In this document: positions 49,560 through 61,728 of the stretch, piece by piece
How positions within the stretch are numbered: position 1 is the first letter of the stretch
Layout: every line of letters begins with the position of its first letter
Assembly (NCBI GenBank): GCA_018894105.1
Contig: CM032123.1
Coordinates: forward strand, 9,425,001-9,489,000
Reading direction: 5' to 3'
Origin: Jacaranda mimosifolia
Taxonomy: Eukaryota > Streptophyta > Magnoliopsida > Lamiales > Bignoniaceae
DNA length: 64,000 nucleotides
Position numbers and translations under genes: made by a program
Notes under the pieces: generated by a model
Seen by the model: the letters and a program-made list of their open reading frames with translations, nothing else
Database searches by the model: none
What the model was told of the DNA's origin: nothing

Positions 49560-49918
49560 AATAAAAACAGAAAACTATCACTTTCCTATCAATTTTCACT
49601 CACAATATTCTTTATTTTCATTTTCAACTCTTTTCTAAATCTATTATATCATCCAACTACTACATCAATCAAATTCAAATTTAATTTAATATAAAGTACC
49701 TATTGTCATTTTAAAATTAATAAAAAATATATATTTTTAAAAAAATTAAATATAAAAAATATAAATCAACTAACTTTTCAATGTTATACTTGCTCTAATC
49801 ATTATTTCACAACAAAACATACAAAGATAATTTTATTTTTTAATTTTTAAATCATAATTACTTTTTTAACTTTTCAATTGCATGAAAATGAGCTTTGAAA
49901 ACATATCCAAACGGGCAC
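49560..49918. mobile_element. hAT-like MITE, second copy
   Basis: Interior aligns with 43400-43740. The right end ATCCAAACGGGCAC is the counterpart of the CCAAACGGGCC end there; the left end is decayed. Confidence 0.5.
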
Positions 49919-50309
49919 TGAATTTTCTCATTGGATATAACATTCATTGAACCTTTTTTTCCCTAATCTTTTATTTATTTTTCTTTTGTTGGATTGGGTG
50001 GATTTATTCTTAGTCTTGTCTCTTCAATTTTATGGGTGTTGACCCCGTTTTGGCATGTGACGATATAAAGGGCGTTATGATCAACTAATTATTGATTGGA
50101 AAAGGACATGTTGCTTACAAGTCATAGTTTCTCCACTGTAGATGGAATCACGGAAACCTCACGTCACTTCTCTTCTGCAACGACCTTTCTTGATTTGACT
50201 TCTCACCATACACCAACCACGCTCGATTTTTACCACTCATACCCACTTTCCTTTTAATTCTTCTACCCATGTTGCCTTCAAAAATATTTTTTCTACCTCA
50301 TTAACATAG
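49919..50309. other. Spacer
   Basis: Mixed-composition DNA without exon or repeat signals that I can support; ends at the 9-bp duplication of the next element. Confidence 0.4.
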
Positions 50310-50318
50310 CTCCCGTTT

Positions 50319-51971
50319 AGCGGTGGCAATTTGAGTGGATCGGGTAAGTTCGGGTTGAATTGATATAAGAGTATAACAATAATTTTTTTAATTTAAACCC
50401 AATACAACTTGATGATAATCTGAAAGTGTTCAACTGTAACCCAACCTGATTCGTATCAGGTTAGGTTCATGTCAACCTGATTTTTAAAATAATTATTTTG
50501 ACTATTATTTTAATTTTTAATTTTTAATTTTTTTTGGTATTTTTATTTTTTAATTGCATCTATTTTTAATTATTAATAAATTAGAATAGGAGTAAGGAGT
50601 TCTTATTATAACTTCATAAATGCACTCAAATAATTTTAATTGAACCACATAATATATTAATTTTTAGAACTTTTTTCCTTTCATTTCCTAGTATTTATCA
50701 GCATAATAAAAATATTGAAATCACAAAGTTTCTTATTTTTAAAAATATCATACTTTTTCAAGTTTTACTCACCCACTTTCTTTAATTTTTGGATCTTTTG
50801 TATCAATTAAATTATCTTTTTTAATTTTTTAAAATTAATGTCATTATTTTTTAACTTTATATTAACTCAATTAAGCAATATATAGATCAATAAAAATATA
50901 TCATCAAGCAAAAAAATAAACAAATATTTTAAATTATACACATAATTTATTATAAAAACTTGCTTTAGTCTTTTGTATTTTTTATTAACCTCTCAACAGA
51001 AAAAATTCTTATCTATTTATATATGTAAAATCTTGAGTCGTATAAGGCCTAAAAAAAATTTTTAGGACAATTCAGTAGTTAACGCAGTGTTTTGTTGTAA
51101 TACAATTTTCATATCTACTTGGATAAAAAAAAAAACCATTAGAAGTAATTTAAAATTGTAATAATCCATCCTATATGGTTGTGAAAATAAATAAGATCAA
51201 AAAATGACAAAGTAGTAATTTTGATATTGCTAGAGTTTAAACTTTCAAGCTTTATTTTGTTATTTTATATTTTTACTCCTAAAAATATTTAAATTTTATT
51301 TGTTTAATTCAGATTGGGTCGAATTGGTTTAAATGGGTCCAGGTTGTTGTGTAACCCACAATCAAATTTCACTACAAGAAAAAGATAAATTGGTAACAAA
51401 ATATTAAGTAACAATATAAAAGTTGTCACTAATTATGTATATTAGGTGACAAAAAATTTAACTTTATATCATCTTAATGATTTTTACAAACTAAATAGTA
51501 ACAAGAATAGTGTTAAAGTTGTCACCATAGACAATTAGTAACACACTTGTGGTGACAATGAAAATCTTATCACAAATTATAGTGACAATTTTTATTGTCA
51601 CTAAGTTGTCACCATTTATGTGTTACTAATTATTAATAATGATAACTTAAAACATTAATTTTTGTCACTATTGAGTCATATTGTGACAAGATAAAAATTC
51701 TTGTCACTTGAGAATCATCACTAGTGACAAGATAAAATCTATTGTTACTTATTATTTTGCCATTAATATTATATTTTTTTGTAGTGTTTCGGGTTGTTCG
51801 TGTAACCTGAAATTCAACCCAACTCAATCCAATCCAATCCAACCCATTTTCTTTAGGTTCTTATTCATGTCAACCTTGTTAGACCCGAACCCAAAATAGG
51901 TCAACCCAAACCCATTTTTTGTATCAAACTCGTGTCGGATTATCATGTAGTGTTAGAAATTGCCACCCTTA
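50319..51971. mobile_element. Mutator-like non-autonomous element B
   Basis: 1653 bp between 9-bp duplications CTCCCGTTT (50310-50318 and 51972-51980). Ends AGCGGTGGCAATTT and, inverted, TAAGGGTGGCAATTT. Subterminal DNA has GGGTTGxxCxGGTTxAA and its complement (AACCCAACC) several times. A CACTA element sits inside its right half. No transposase. Confidence 0.78.
51370..51786. mobile_element. Small CACTA element nested in Mutator-like B
   Basis: 417 bp: CACTACAAGAAAAAG...TTTTTTTGTAGTG with 3-bp duplications TTT on both sides (51367-51369, 51787-51789). These ends and the 3-bp duplication define CACTA (En/Spm). At least eight TTGTCAC/GTGACAA subterminal motifs, the likely transposase-binding repeats. 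Non-coding. Confidence 0.88.
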
Positions 51972-52161
51972 CTCCCGTTTCTGTAGATGAGAGTTTAATA
52001 AAAAAATAATATATTTTATGTTATTATTTTAAAAAGTATTAGTTGAGAATTATTCATTTTAAGTGAAATAATAATTTTCAAAAAGTATATTAAAAATAAA
52101 ATTTTATTTTGAGACATTCTTTAAAATAAATAGAAGCTATAGATTTAGAATGTGGAGAGTA

Positions 52162-53975
52162 AAGTTAAGGCTTTTTTGTTTACAAATTTTCAGTACATTT
52201 TTCAACTTCGAAAATTTAAATAAATAAACAATACACATTCTTCAACCCTACTCCCAAAATATAAGTTTGTGATTGCTTGTGTTTTCATTTCTCATTTCCA
52301 TGAGGAAATAGTGAGAATTTTTTGTTTGTGAGGTAGAATTTTTTTTTATGAGGTGATAATTGTTTGTGAGGTAAAAATGTAATGATTACAGTTAATGTGA
52401 CAGGTGAGAGAAAATGAGGTGGAGATTGTTTGTAAGAACTTTTTTGAGAAAAAATTCTGAGATGGTTTTGTTGTGAAATAAATTTATTTAAATAATATAA
52501 TATAATTTGTAAATATAATTATATACTATGAAAATGCTTTTATTTAATAATATTAAAAATTTATGTGTAAATATAATTGTATATTATGAAAAAAAATTTA
52601 AATAACAAAACATTATATCCAAATATAATTACTTAATAAAACTAAATAATGTTATGTAAATATTAAAATATACAGTAAATATTTATAAATATTATGTGTA
52701 AATATAATTATATATTGCAAAAATAATATTATGAAATATTAAAAATGTGTGAATAATTATATTATCAAAATAATTTTATTTAAATAATACAATATAATGT
52801 GTAAATATAATTATATAATATGATAATAATTTTATTTAAATATATTAAAATTTTATGTGTAAATATAATTGTATATTATGAAAACAATTTTGTTTAAATA
52901 ATAAAATATTATGTGCAAATATAATTATGTATTAGGAAAATAATTTTATGTAAATATTAGAATATAAATGTAATTTTTATGTGTAAATATAATTATATAT
53001 TATGAAAATAATATTTTAAAATATTAAAAATGTGTGAATAATTATATTATCAAAATAATTATATTTAAATATAAAAATATTACTTGTAACTATAATTATT
53101 TATTACAAAAATAATTCTCTTTAAATATTAAATATTACGTATAGATATAATTACATACTATGAAAATACATCAAAATAACTATCTTAAGAAAATAATAAT
53201 ATTTTAATATAAAAATATTATGTGTAATTATAGCTACATATTATGATATAATTTCATTTAAATGTTAATATATACATGTAAATAATTATATTATGAAAAA
53301 AATTATTTAATATAAAATATTATGTGTAAATATAATTATATATTATGAGATAGCGATTGTTTGTGAGGTAAAAGTATAATGATTACAGTTGATGTGACAG
53401 GTGAGAGTGATTGTTTGTTAGAATTTGTGTGAGAATGAGGGAAAGAATTTCAAAAAATTTCCAAAGGGGAGAGGAAGATTTTTTGAGAGAAATTCTATGA
53501 GGTGGAAATTTTTTTCCACAAACAATCACGCACTTAGAGGAATTTCTTTGTTTTTGAGGGCTTGCTTGTGAGAAATTCTCACAAGCAAACACAACCTAAA
53601 ATTTATTTTCCAAAATGCTCTTACTATTCACACTCTAATATATTTCCCAATACTAACAACTTGTCATAAATTGTCCGTTTCACATTACATATATACACAT
53701 ACTATCATTCATTCAATCTATATACACACACATATATATATATATAAATACTTTTAAAATATCTATTTCACTCCACCAGTCCAACCAAAAAGTTATTGAT
53801 GTAACATCTTGTTCCCTTCCAAAACACAAACAGATAAATAATTTTCTTCCAATTTATTCTCTACTTATCATCCAAAACACAAATAAACAACCATCATATT
53901 CCCCAACCCCACTTTCCAAAAACTATTTTGGCAAAATGCCCCAATTCACAAGCAAACAAAACCTAAAAGTTAGTA
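52162..53975. mobile_element. Possible TIR element around the AT-rich array
   Basis: Outer ends TTAAGGCTTTTTTGTTTAC and inverted TTTTAGGTTTTGTTTGC are similar, and inner GCTTGTGTTTTC/GAGAATTTCTCACAAGC motifs recur. It may be two nested MITE-like copies. Boundaries are weak. Confidence 0.35.
52490..53345. repeat. AT-rich degenerate minisatellite
   Basis: About twelve imperfect units of roughly 55 bases, each with a version of TGTGTAAATATAATTATATA TTATGAAAAT then TTTATTTAAATATT; markers near 52512, 52567, 52697, 52802, 52858, 52915, 52982, 53085, 53140, 53222 and 53326. It is flanked by a direct repeat (52368-52432 and 53357-53420) containing AATGATTACAGTTAATGTGA. Confidence 0.75.
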
Positions 53976-54355
53976 ATGTGTTAGTGGAATATCTATCCCG
54001 ACAGTTTATTGAATTTTTTTGAATTTGTAAATTGGTTTATTTTAAACGTAGATGAATAAATAAATTTATTACTTGTGTGGTTGCTCGAGAGAAAAATAAC
54101 TTTAAGGTTTTATCCCATATACAATTACTGAACTGAACGAAACATAATTATAAATTTTTGCTTTTATTAAAAATTGCATATTGAGCGAAGAGTTTGGCAA
54201 TACTAAAAGAGACACTTGTGTGATACTTTGATTGTTTTATAAAATTTATGGTAACAAACTTTATTTTTGATCTATCATTACATCATTATATTTTATTAAT
54301 TAACTTTCTTGAAGTTCTAGTTAATTCTTAAAACGAGAATGACTAATTCATATAT
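53976..54355. other. Spacer
   Basis: AT-rich, no features seen. Confidence 0.4.
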
Positions 54356-54360
54356 CATAT

Positions 54361-54635
54361 TGTTGTAACTCATGAGGATCTATTGCGAAAACAATGAAAT
54401 AACTATAAAGTAATTTGATGTAAAGTGACAATAAGATTTAATGTGGTTCGACGATGTGCCTAATCCACCCAACAAAGAAAATGAATTTTATTGATCTCAA
54501 ATCAAAGTGCAAGTACAAACTTGAATCCCACAAATCTCACAAAAACATTTAACACCCTCGTTCTAAACTTCGTCTTACTCAGTTCTTCTTCCGTTCCTTG
54601 TCAATTTTACCTCAAATTTCAATGCGAAATCAACA
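54361..54635 (-). repeat. Copia 2, 3' LTR
   Basis: 275 bp; plus strand TGTTGTAACTC...AAATCAACA. Confidence 0.92.
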
Positions 54636-54695
54636 ATTCTCTACCTTGACTTGAGATTCCCATTCATCTTCTTTGTCCCTGCCTAATAGGGCCTG

Positions 54696-55247
54696 TTATC
54701 TGAGTCTGCAAACATTAACCAAATCCAAGCAATGCTCGAATTTGATTCCTGGAACAGCGTTAGTCAACATGTCTGTCGGATTATCCTTTGTCCCAACTTT
54801 GTCAACAAACATGACTCCTTGAGACACCATATCCCGAATAAAGTGATACCTCACATCTATGTGCTTTGTTCTCTCATGAAACGTTTGATTCTTTGACAAG
54901 TGTATGACACTCTCACTGTCACAAAATACCTTAATGATCTCAGAAGTCATACCCATATCATCGATGAGCCCCTTTAGCCAAATGCCTTCCTTAACACCTT
55001 CAGCCAAAGCCATGAACTCAGCTTCTGTTGTAGACAATGCAATTGATGACTGCAAAGTCACCTTCTAGCTAACTGTACAACTTGATACACAAAAAACATA
55101 GCTCGTCATGGACCTTTTGTTGTCCAAATCTTCTGCATAATCCGCATTCACATAGCCAATAATTCTTGTAGTGGAATTCGATTGACTATACCTCAAACAT
55201 TTGTTTGCAGAGCCTTTCAAATACCTCACGATCCATTTCACAGCCTG
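54696..55247 (-). pseudogene. Copia 2 RNase H
   Basis: Contains SIALSTTEAEFMALAEGVKE (Glu of the active site), FCDSESVIHLSKN (Asp) and FHERTKHIDVRYHFIRD. Degrades the RNA strand of the hybrid in active relatives. Separated from the reverse transcriptase by stops near 55070-55250. Confidence 0.88.
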
Positions 55248-56217
55248 TCAATGAGTGTTTCTTGGCTTGTGCATATACCTGCTCACAACACTGACTACAT
55301 GTGAAATATCTGGCCTAGTGCATACCATAGTGCACATCAAGCTACCTACCGCACTAACATATGGCACATTTGACATGTGCCCTACCTCCTCCTCAGTACT
55401 CGGTGATAGATCTGATGAGAGCCTGAAATGAGTTACAAGTGGCGTACTAACTGGCTTGGACTTATCCATCCCAAATCGCTCAAGTACTTTCTCAATATAA
55501 TGCTGTTGAGACAAGCACCACAATCCTGCGTGTCTGTCCCGGATGATCTCCATGCCCAATATCTTCTTTGCATCACCCAAATCCTTAATCTCAAATTCTT
55601 CACTTAACTGAGCTTTTAATTGGTTGATCTCAGATATGTTTCTAGAGGTAATCAACATATCATCAACGTACAACAACAAATATACGAGAAGGCTATCACT
55701 ACAAAATTTGTAATAAACACAACAATCAAATTTGCATATAGTATATCCTATCTTTGTAATAAAAGCATCAAACCTTTTATACCACTGCCTGGGAGACTAC
55801 GTCAGGCCATATAATGACCTCTTCAAAAGACATGCTTGATTTTGTTTCCCGGGAACAACAAATCCTTTTGGTTGACTCATGTGGATTTGTTCTTCCAACT
55901 CACCATGCAAAAACGTTGTTTTCACATCCATCTACTCCAGTTCTATATCAAATAGAGCAACCATGGCAAGTAAAACACGAATGGAAGTATGTTTTACAAC
56001 TGGAAAGAATACGTCATGAAAGTCAACTCCCTCTCTTTGAGTAAAACCCTTAGCAAACCAATCATGCCTTGTATTCAGCATCTTCAACACCGGGAATCCT
56101 TTCCTTCTTCTTGTAGATCCATTTGCAACCTACAACCTTCTGCCCTTTGGGTATATCAACCAACTCCCATGTGCTATTCTTGTGTAGAGACTCCATCTCT
56201 TCACTCATAGCTGCAAC
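55248..56217 (-). pseudogene. Copia 2 reverse transcriptase
   Basis: The catalytic YVDD is at 55659-55670 (LLLYVDDMLITS). Downstream KDLGDAKKILGMEI and YVSAVGSLMC...TRPDISH are family landmarks. The upstream half (55680-56217) is present but split by stops and shifts. Confidence 0.88.
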
Positions 56218-57393
56218 CTATTTATCAGAATCTGGTCTGGAAATTGCCTCTTTGTATGAGACTGGATCATCTCCTACAAACTCCTTAGCTGAACTCAAAG
56301 CATAAGCTACCAGATTCGAGTAAGCATACTGCTGTGGTGGTTTGATCTGCCTCTTCTCCCTATCGCGAGCTAAGCGATAATTTTGTAGTGGTTCATTTTC
56401 TTGCTGTTGGTTAGGTGGTAATGTGCTCTCACCAACTTCATCTACCACCTTCTGTTTCCCCTTTGAAATTTGTAGAGGATCAATATGAATCTCCACCTTC
56501 TCCTTAACGCCCTGTTGATCGCTTTCCTGCTGCTCCACCTTCTTCATCATTGCAGACTTATCGAATGTCACGTCCCTGCTGATAATCATCTTGGAGCCCT
56601 TATCATCATTACACCACAAACGATAACCTTTGACTCCATCTACATAGCCTAGAAATATGCATTTCCTAGCCTTTGGCTCAAGCTTCCCATCCCGGATATG
56701 AGTATAGGCTGGACACCCAAATACTCTCAGATTTGAGTAATCAGCAGGAGACTCGGACCAAACTTCCATTGGTGTCTTGCAGTCCAAAGCAGTTGATGGT
56801 GACCTATTCACCAAATAACACACAGTGTTAATTGCTTCTGCCAAAAAATCCTTGGACAATCCGGCGTTAAAGAGCGTGCATCTAGCTCTTTCCAAGATAG
56901 TCCTGTTCATCCGTTCTGCAACTCCATTCTGTTGTGGTGTATGTACAACTGTGCGATGCCTCACAATTCTTTCCTTGTCGCAGAATTCCTGAAATTCCTT
57001 GTTATAGAACTCCAATCCGTTGTCAGTCCTCAAGCGCTTGATCTCCTTTCCTATCCGCTTCTCAATTAAGGTCTTCCATTGCTTGAAGTTGACAAACACC
57101 TTATCCTTATGCTTCAGCATGTACTCCCATACTCTCTATGAGAAATCATCTATGAATGTCAACATGTACCTTGCACCTCCCTTTGAAGGAACTTGAGAAG
57201 GTCCCCAAAGATCTGAGTGAATGTAATCTAAGGTGCCTTTGGTCCTGTGAACTGCATTGCTGAATTTTACCTTGTATTGCTTGCCTAGCACACACTGCTC
57301 GCAGAAATCCAGTTCTCTAGTTTTCTCTCCGCAAAGCAAATCTTGTTTGCTCAGTTCTGACATCCCCCTCTTACTCATATGCCCAAGCCGCAT
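56218..57393 (-). pseudogene. Copia 2 integrase
   Basis: GAG-pre-integrase and zinc-binding part (RLGHMSKRGM, CEQCVLGKQ), the core with YIHSDLWGP, FIDDFS, LRTDNGLEF and HTPQQNGVAERMN (DD-E catalytic set visible), and the C-terminal FGCPAYTHI...FLGYVDGVKGYRLW. A stop near 57121-57135 splits the core after FIDDFS; the second part is open for 300 codons. Confidence 0.9.
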
Positions 57394-57459
57394 ATGCCAT
57401 AGTCTCGTAGTATCATTAACTGATAAAGAAACCGCTGCAGTACCAGAAACCGTGTTTCC

Positions 57460-57789
57460 TTATAATATGTAAAGGCCATTCCGCTTTTCTCCCTTTATGA
57501 TAAGTAATACGCCTTTGGAAACCCGTAGAACTCCATCTCGAGCTCTGTACTCACAACCATTCTTGTCCAGAGTACCCAACGATATAAGATTTTTCTTCAG
57601 ATCTGGAACATGACGCTCATCTGTTAGGGTCCTTACTATCCCATCATGCATTCTGATACAAACTGAGCCAATTCCTACAACCCTGCAAGAAACATCATTT
57701 CCCATAAGCACTTTACCACCATTGTATTTATGGTATGTGGTAAACCAATATTCTCTTGGGCACATGTGGTAGGAACAACCACTGTCCAA
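57460..57789 (-). pseudogene. Copia 2 aspartic protease
   Basis: Starts at the active-site MDSGCSYHMCP and continues with the family segment VPDLKKNLISLGTLDKNG. A stop separates it from the gag part. Confidence 0.88.
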
Positions 57790-57804
57790 AATCCATTCAG
57801 AGCT

Positions 57805-58659
57805 TAGTAAAGTTTTGGCAATGTTGAGAACAAGCCTACCATTAGACTCATCCTCAACAATTCCTGCGACATCATCCCGATTTTGATAAGAAGTTTCACC
57901 TGCATCCTTCGCCTTTCCTCATTCCGAACGATTCCATTTCCAATGCCCCTTTCCACCACACCTAAAACACTTGTCACCATTTCTAATCTTGGTTCGGGAC
58001 TTTGATCGGCCTCTACTCCTTCCCCTTTCTCTCGGTCTCCCTTTAGCCACCAATCCCTCCCCACTTTCACCATCATTGCTGCCCAGGACATGTTTTCTCA
58101 ACTCGTTGGAATTCAATGAGGCCTTCACATCCTCTATTGAAATCGTATCTCTCCCGTACAACAAAATAGTAACCAACTGCTTAAAAGATTATGGCAGAGA
58201 ACACAAGAGAATTAAGGCTTGATCCTCATCATCAATTTTGACATCTATATTAGCGACATCCAGAATCACTTTATTGAAAAAATCAATATGTTGAGTGATA
58301 GATATACCTTCCTTCATTCTCAATGTATATAATCACTGTTTCAAATATAGTCGATTCGTTAGGGATTTCATCATATATAGACTCTCTAGCTTCTTCCATA
58401 AATCTGCTGGCGTACTTTTCGTGGCGACCTCTCTCAGTACGTTATCCGCCAATGATAACACCAGAGTACCGTAAGCTTTCACCATGAACTCATCCTTTTC
58501 CTCGTCCTTTAGCGTTTCCGGCAGGGAATCTCTGCCCTTAAACGCTCTCTGTAATCCTTGTTGACACAGGAGGGAGTGAACCTTCATCTTCCACAGCCCA
58601 AAGTCGTTCTTCCCATTAAATTTCTCTACCTCGTACTTCATTCCTGACATCTGATCCAA
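57805..58659 (-). pseudogene. Copia 2 gag
   Basis: ATG at 58659 (MDQMSGMKYEVEKFNGKNDF), then the capsid-like segment with LWKMKVHSLL and LADNVLREVATKSTPADLW. A frame break lies at about 58330. The zinc knuckle near 57925-57970 reads CFRCGGKGHWKWNR: the last Cys of C-x2-C-x4-H-x4-C is replaced by Arg, followed by a stop. Confidence 0.87.
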
Positions 58660-58665
58660 CCTGCT

Positions 58666-58674
58666 CTGATACCA
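58666..58674 (-). other. Copia 2 primer-binding site
   Basis: Minus strand TGGTATCAG, three bases inside the 5' LTR, complementary to initiator Met-tRNA. Confidence 0.85.
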
Positions 58675-58677
58675 ATT

Positions 58678-58952
58678 TGTTGTAACCCAGAAGGATCTAT
58701 TGCGGAAACAATGAAATAACTGTAAAGTAATTCGACGTAAAGTGACAACAAGATTTAACGTGATTCGGCGATGTGCCTAATCTACCCAACAAAGAAAATG
58801 AATTTTATTGATCTCAAATCAAAGTGCAAGTACAAACTTGAATCCCACAAATCTCACGAAAACACCTAATACTCTTATTCTAAACTCCGTCTTACTCCGT
58901 TCTTCTTCTGTTCCTTGTCAAATTTACCTCAAATTTCAAGGCAAAATCAACA
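58678..58952 (-). repeat. Copia 2, 5' LTR
   Basis: 275 bp, partner of 54361-54635. Confidence 0.92.
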
Positions 58953-59098
58953 CATATGAAACTAAAAAGGAAAGGAGAAAAAATTGGAAAATAAACCAAA
59001 AAAAGGCCGAAAAATGAACAAGAAAGGCTGGGAAACTACACATAAAATGCTTCTTAAGTGTTAAATTTCTTAATATTAAAATTAAATAAAATAAGAAA

Positions 59099-60947
59099 CA
59101 CTACAAGAAAAATGGTCTTTAGTGGCACTAAAAAGTGCCACTTAAATAATGTTATAGTGACAATTCTATATTTAATGGCATTTTTTAAAAATGCCATTTA
59201 TAGAGGTGTAGCTAAAAGTGTAAATGCCACTATTTTAATCATATTGTGGCATTGAAAAAGTATAACAAGAAATACATTTAATGACATTTTAAAATATCAC
59301 AAAAAGTGAATTGAATGACATCTAAAAATGTCAGATTTTTCTTGTTAAAGTGACATAGTAATATGCCACAAAAGATGGATGTAGTAACATACTAAAATGC
59401 CACAAAAAACTTCTTTTGATGACATGCTAAAATGTCATGGAAAATATAATAGATGACATATTAAAATGCCACAAAAAATTCATTAAATGACATAATAACA
59501 TGCCATAAAAAAAGCAATAAGTGATATGCTAAAATGCCACAAAATATATTTTAAATGATATGTAAACATGCCAATAAATTATATATTAGTGGCATGTTAA
59601 AATGCCACAAAAGAAGTATTTAGTGAAAATTTTAAAATGACACAATACTTATAAATTGTCGCATTTAAAAATGCCACCAAAAAACACTTTTTTGACACTT
59701 TTACTTGTTGAAATATTTATATTTGGTTACCTTAGTAGTGTCACAAAAGACTTATTTTGTGACATTTCAATCTGCCAAAGAAACCCAATAAATGGACATT
59801 TTATGGTGCCACTATAAACCTATAATATTTATTTCAAGCACTAATAAAATCTATGTATTTAATAGCCAAAAATTAAAATTTTTTAATAATAAAATAATAT
59901 AATGATTTTTATTCTTATAAACGATAATAATTATTTAATTAACCATAAAAAGAAATGGAGCAAATGAGATATTTCAAATTAAATGAAATCATTACATAAA
60001 TATAAGTTCTTAGAAACATCACTGATCAATAACATATCCAATGATTGTACTTTACTAAATCTAACAAAAATAAATAGCTCTATTAGAAAACTAGAATCCA
60101 AATGTACTTCAAATTCATTGAATGTTCAGAGCTCATCAAAATTGACCATAAATGTGAGAATCCAAGACTTGAAATGATATATCTTCGAAAACCATTTGAA
60201 TCATCCATAAAGGCGAGAATCAACATCCTTTGAAATCTGCACAAGTAGGACAATAATATAAATAAATTATTTTTATTATATAAAAGTTATAATTACATAA
60301 AGCAATAAGATTAATATTTTATAAAATTTAAGAGATTGTAATAATATTAATACATACCACGAAAGCTTTTGGCCAAGCAATGTTATCTCCAATAGCTTGT
60401 CCGATAGTCTTGCACTGTTCATATAATCTAACTAGTCGTTCATTTGGCTTTACCACAACTTGCACATAGATTTCCCAATAACTAGATCCCAATTCTTGCC
60501 CACGTACTTCATTAGTTGCATCTGTACTATACAGCAATCCAATAGCAACTGTTTCACTCGGCTTAATAATACTCTTCAAACAAACTACTTCACCAATCTA
60601 GAAACAAAGAAATAAATGCAACGATCATTAATTTAAAACACCATATTAGAGTAACTAATGAATAAGAACAAGCCATCACTCATGTAAAACATATAATATA
60701 AATTCTAATTTGAGTGGAATTCTAATTTGTGCCAGTTTAAATATAATTTGAATAAATAGAAATTAAATGAGTGGGCCCTGTGGATCTTCCAAATTATAGG
60801 CCGAATATTTTGAACTACTTACATCATGCTCCAGTCCTTGAGAAACAACTACTCATATCTAATAGGCTTCTACTTTGACTATATTCGCTTTATGCAAGAT
60901 AAATATTAAAAAAAAAAAAAGTAAAAAATCTCTAAGCAAGAATTATA
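59099..60947 (-). mobile_element. CACTA (En/Spm) element fragment
   Basis: Starts with the CACTA terminus CACTACAAGAAAAATGG at 59099. Bases 59120-59830 hold more than fifteen copies of AAAATGCCAC and TGACAT-type motifs in both orientations, the expected subterminal repeats. One transposon-protein exon follows. The opposite terminus is not visible before the gypsy LTR at about 60948, so it is truncated or interrupted there. Confidence 0.75.
60358..60597 (-). CDS. CACTA transposon-protein exon
   Basis: 240-base exon with acceptor TTTCTAG and donor GTATGT. It reads IGEVVCLKSIIKPSETVAIG and later KPNERLVRLYEQCKTIGQAI then GDNIAWPKAFV. This is the conserved C-terminal segment of plant Ptta/En/Spm transposon proteins (KP.E.LVR.Y...TIGDA.G..IAWP). 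It is open throughout, but other exons are not recognised here. Confidence 0.7.
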
Positions 60948-61687
60948 TGTGATATGGGGTGGCCCAAAAGGCCCAACGTTTCGGACAATAGCCCAGGGCT
61001 CATGATCCACGTCGACCATATTCGACCAGATAGTGGCCCGAAGGGCCCAACGTTCAGACAACGGCCCAGGGCCCATGGGACATGTCGACAATATTCGATC
61101 AGCCCCCTCACGCCCAGGCGGGTGCCTCAGAGCCCTCGGACGATATCGACCATATTCGACCCCAGTTAGTCTGGCAGGAGATCGAGCTCTGCACAGCACT
61201 CTGCCACCGCATTAAATGAGTGGACTGGCACCACGCCACCGCATTAATGGCGCATGCCATCCCCTCATTGTCTGACACGGCAAGCGCCACCCCGTATACC
61301 GTCCTGTCCTGTAGCTGGAAAGGACATCTAGCTGGCAAAATTCAAATGAGGGAATAGACTAATTGCCCCTTGGAGGGGGCTGAAGACCCCAAGGGTAAGC
61401 CAAGGGCTTACCAGTCATTTCCTACAAGGGGAAGAATATAAAAACTCCCCTGTCTTGCCTCACAAGGTATGCCAAAAAACACACTGAACCTATCTTACTT
61501 CATTGTTAGATACTGGAAATACTGACTTGAGCATCGGAGGGCCAAATCCGAGGGCCACTCGGCTAGCCTAACGTTTGCATTGATTGCAGGATTCTCAAAT
61601 ATCATCAACGGAAGATATCCACCTTTGGGATTATCCCCTATAGAGATCGGAATCGAAGTACTTGTATTACGATTCAGACCCTCATCA
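60948..61687 (+). repeat. Gypsy 5' LTR
   Basis: About 740 bp, from TGTGATATGGGG to ...CCCTCATCA; ends uncertain by 2-3 bases because the matching LTR is outside the window. An imperfect ~73-bp duplication lies at 60961-61034/61035-61101 (GGCCCAACGTT...CAGGGC). Confidence 0.7.
61437..61443 (+). promoter_or_regulatory. LTR TATA box
   Basis: TATAAAA, about 250 bases before the LTR end, followed by CTCCCC; likely start of transcription near 61465-61475. Confidence 0.6.
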
Positions 61688-61689
61688 TT

Positions 61690-61707
61690 TGGCGCCGTCT
61701 GTGGGAA
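61690..61707 (+). other. Gypsy primer-binding site
   Basis: TGGCGCCGTCTGTGGGAA, two bases after the LTR end. This string follows the 5' LTR in many plant gypsy elements; TGGCGCC pairs with a tRNA 3' end GGCGCCA. Confidence 0.75.
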
Positions 61708-61728
61708 ACAGGAATCCTCTATCGAGAA

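Larger units (their letters stand above)
54361..58952 (-). mobile_element. Ty1/copia retrotransposon 2, complete but defective
   Basis: 4592 bp, flanked by identical CATAT duplications (54356-54360, 58953-58957). Two 275-bp LTRs with ends TGTTG...CAACA, about 25 differences by hand count (91% identity). Minus-strand order: gag, protease, integrase, reverse transcriptase, RNase H. The domain motifs are those of Tnt1/Tork-like plant elements (PQQNGVAERMNRT, ALSTTEAE). Several frame breaks and stops make it inactive. Confidence 0.93.
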
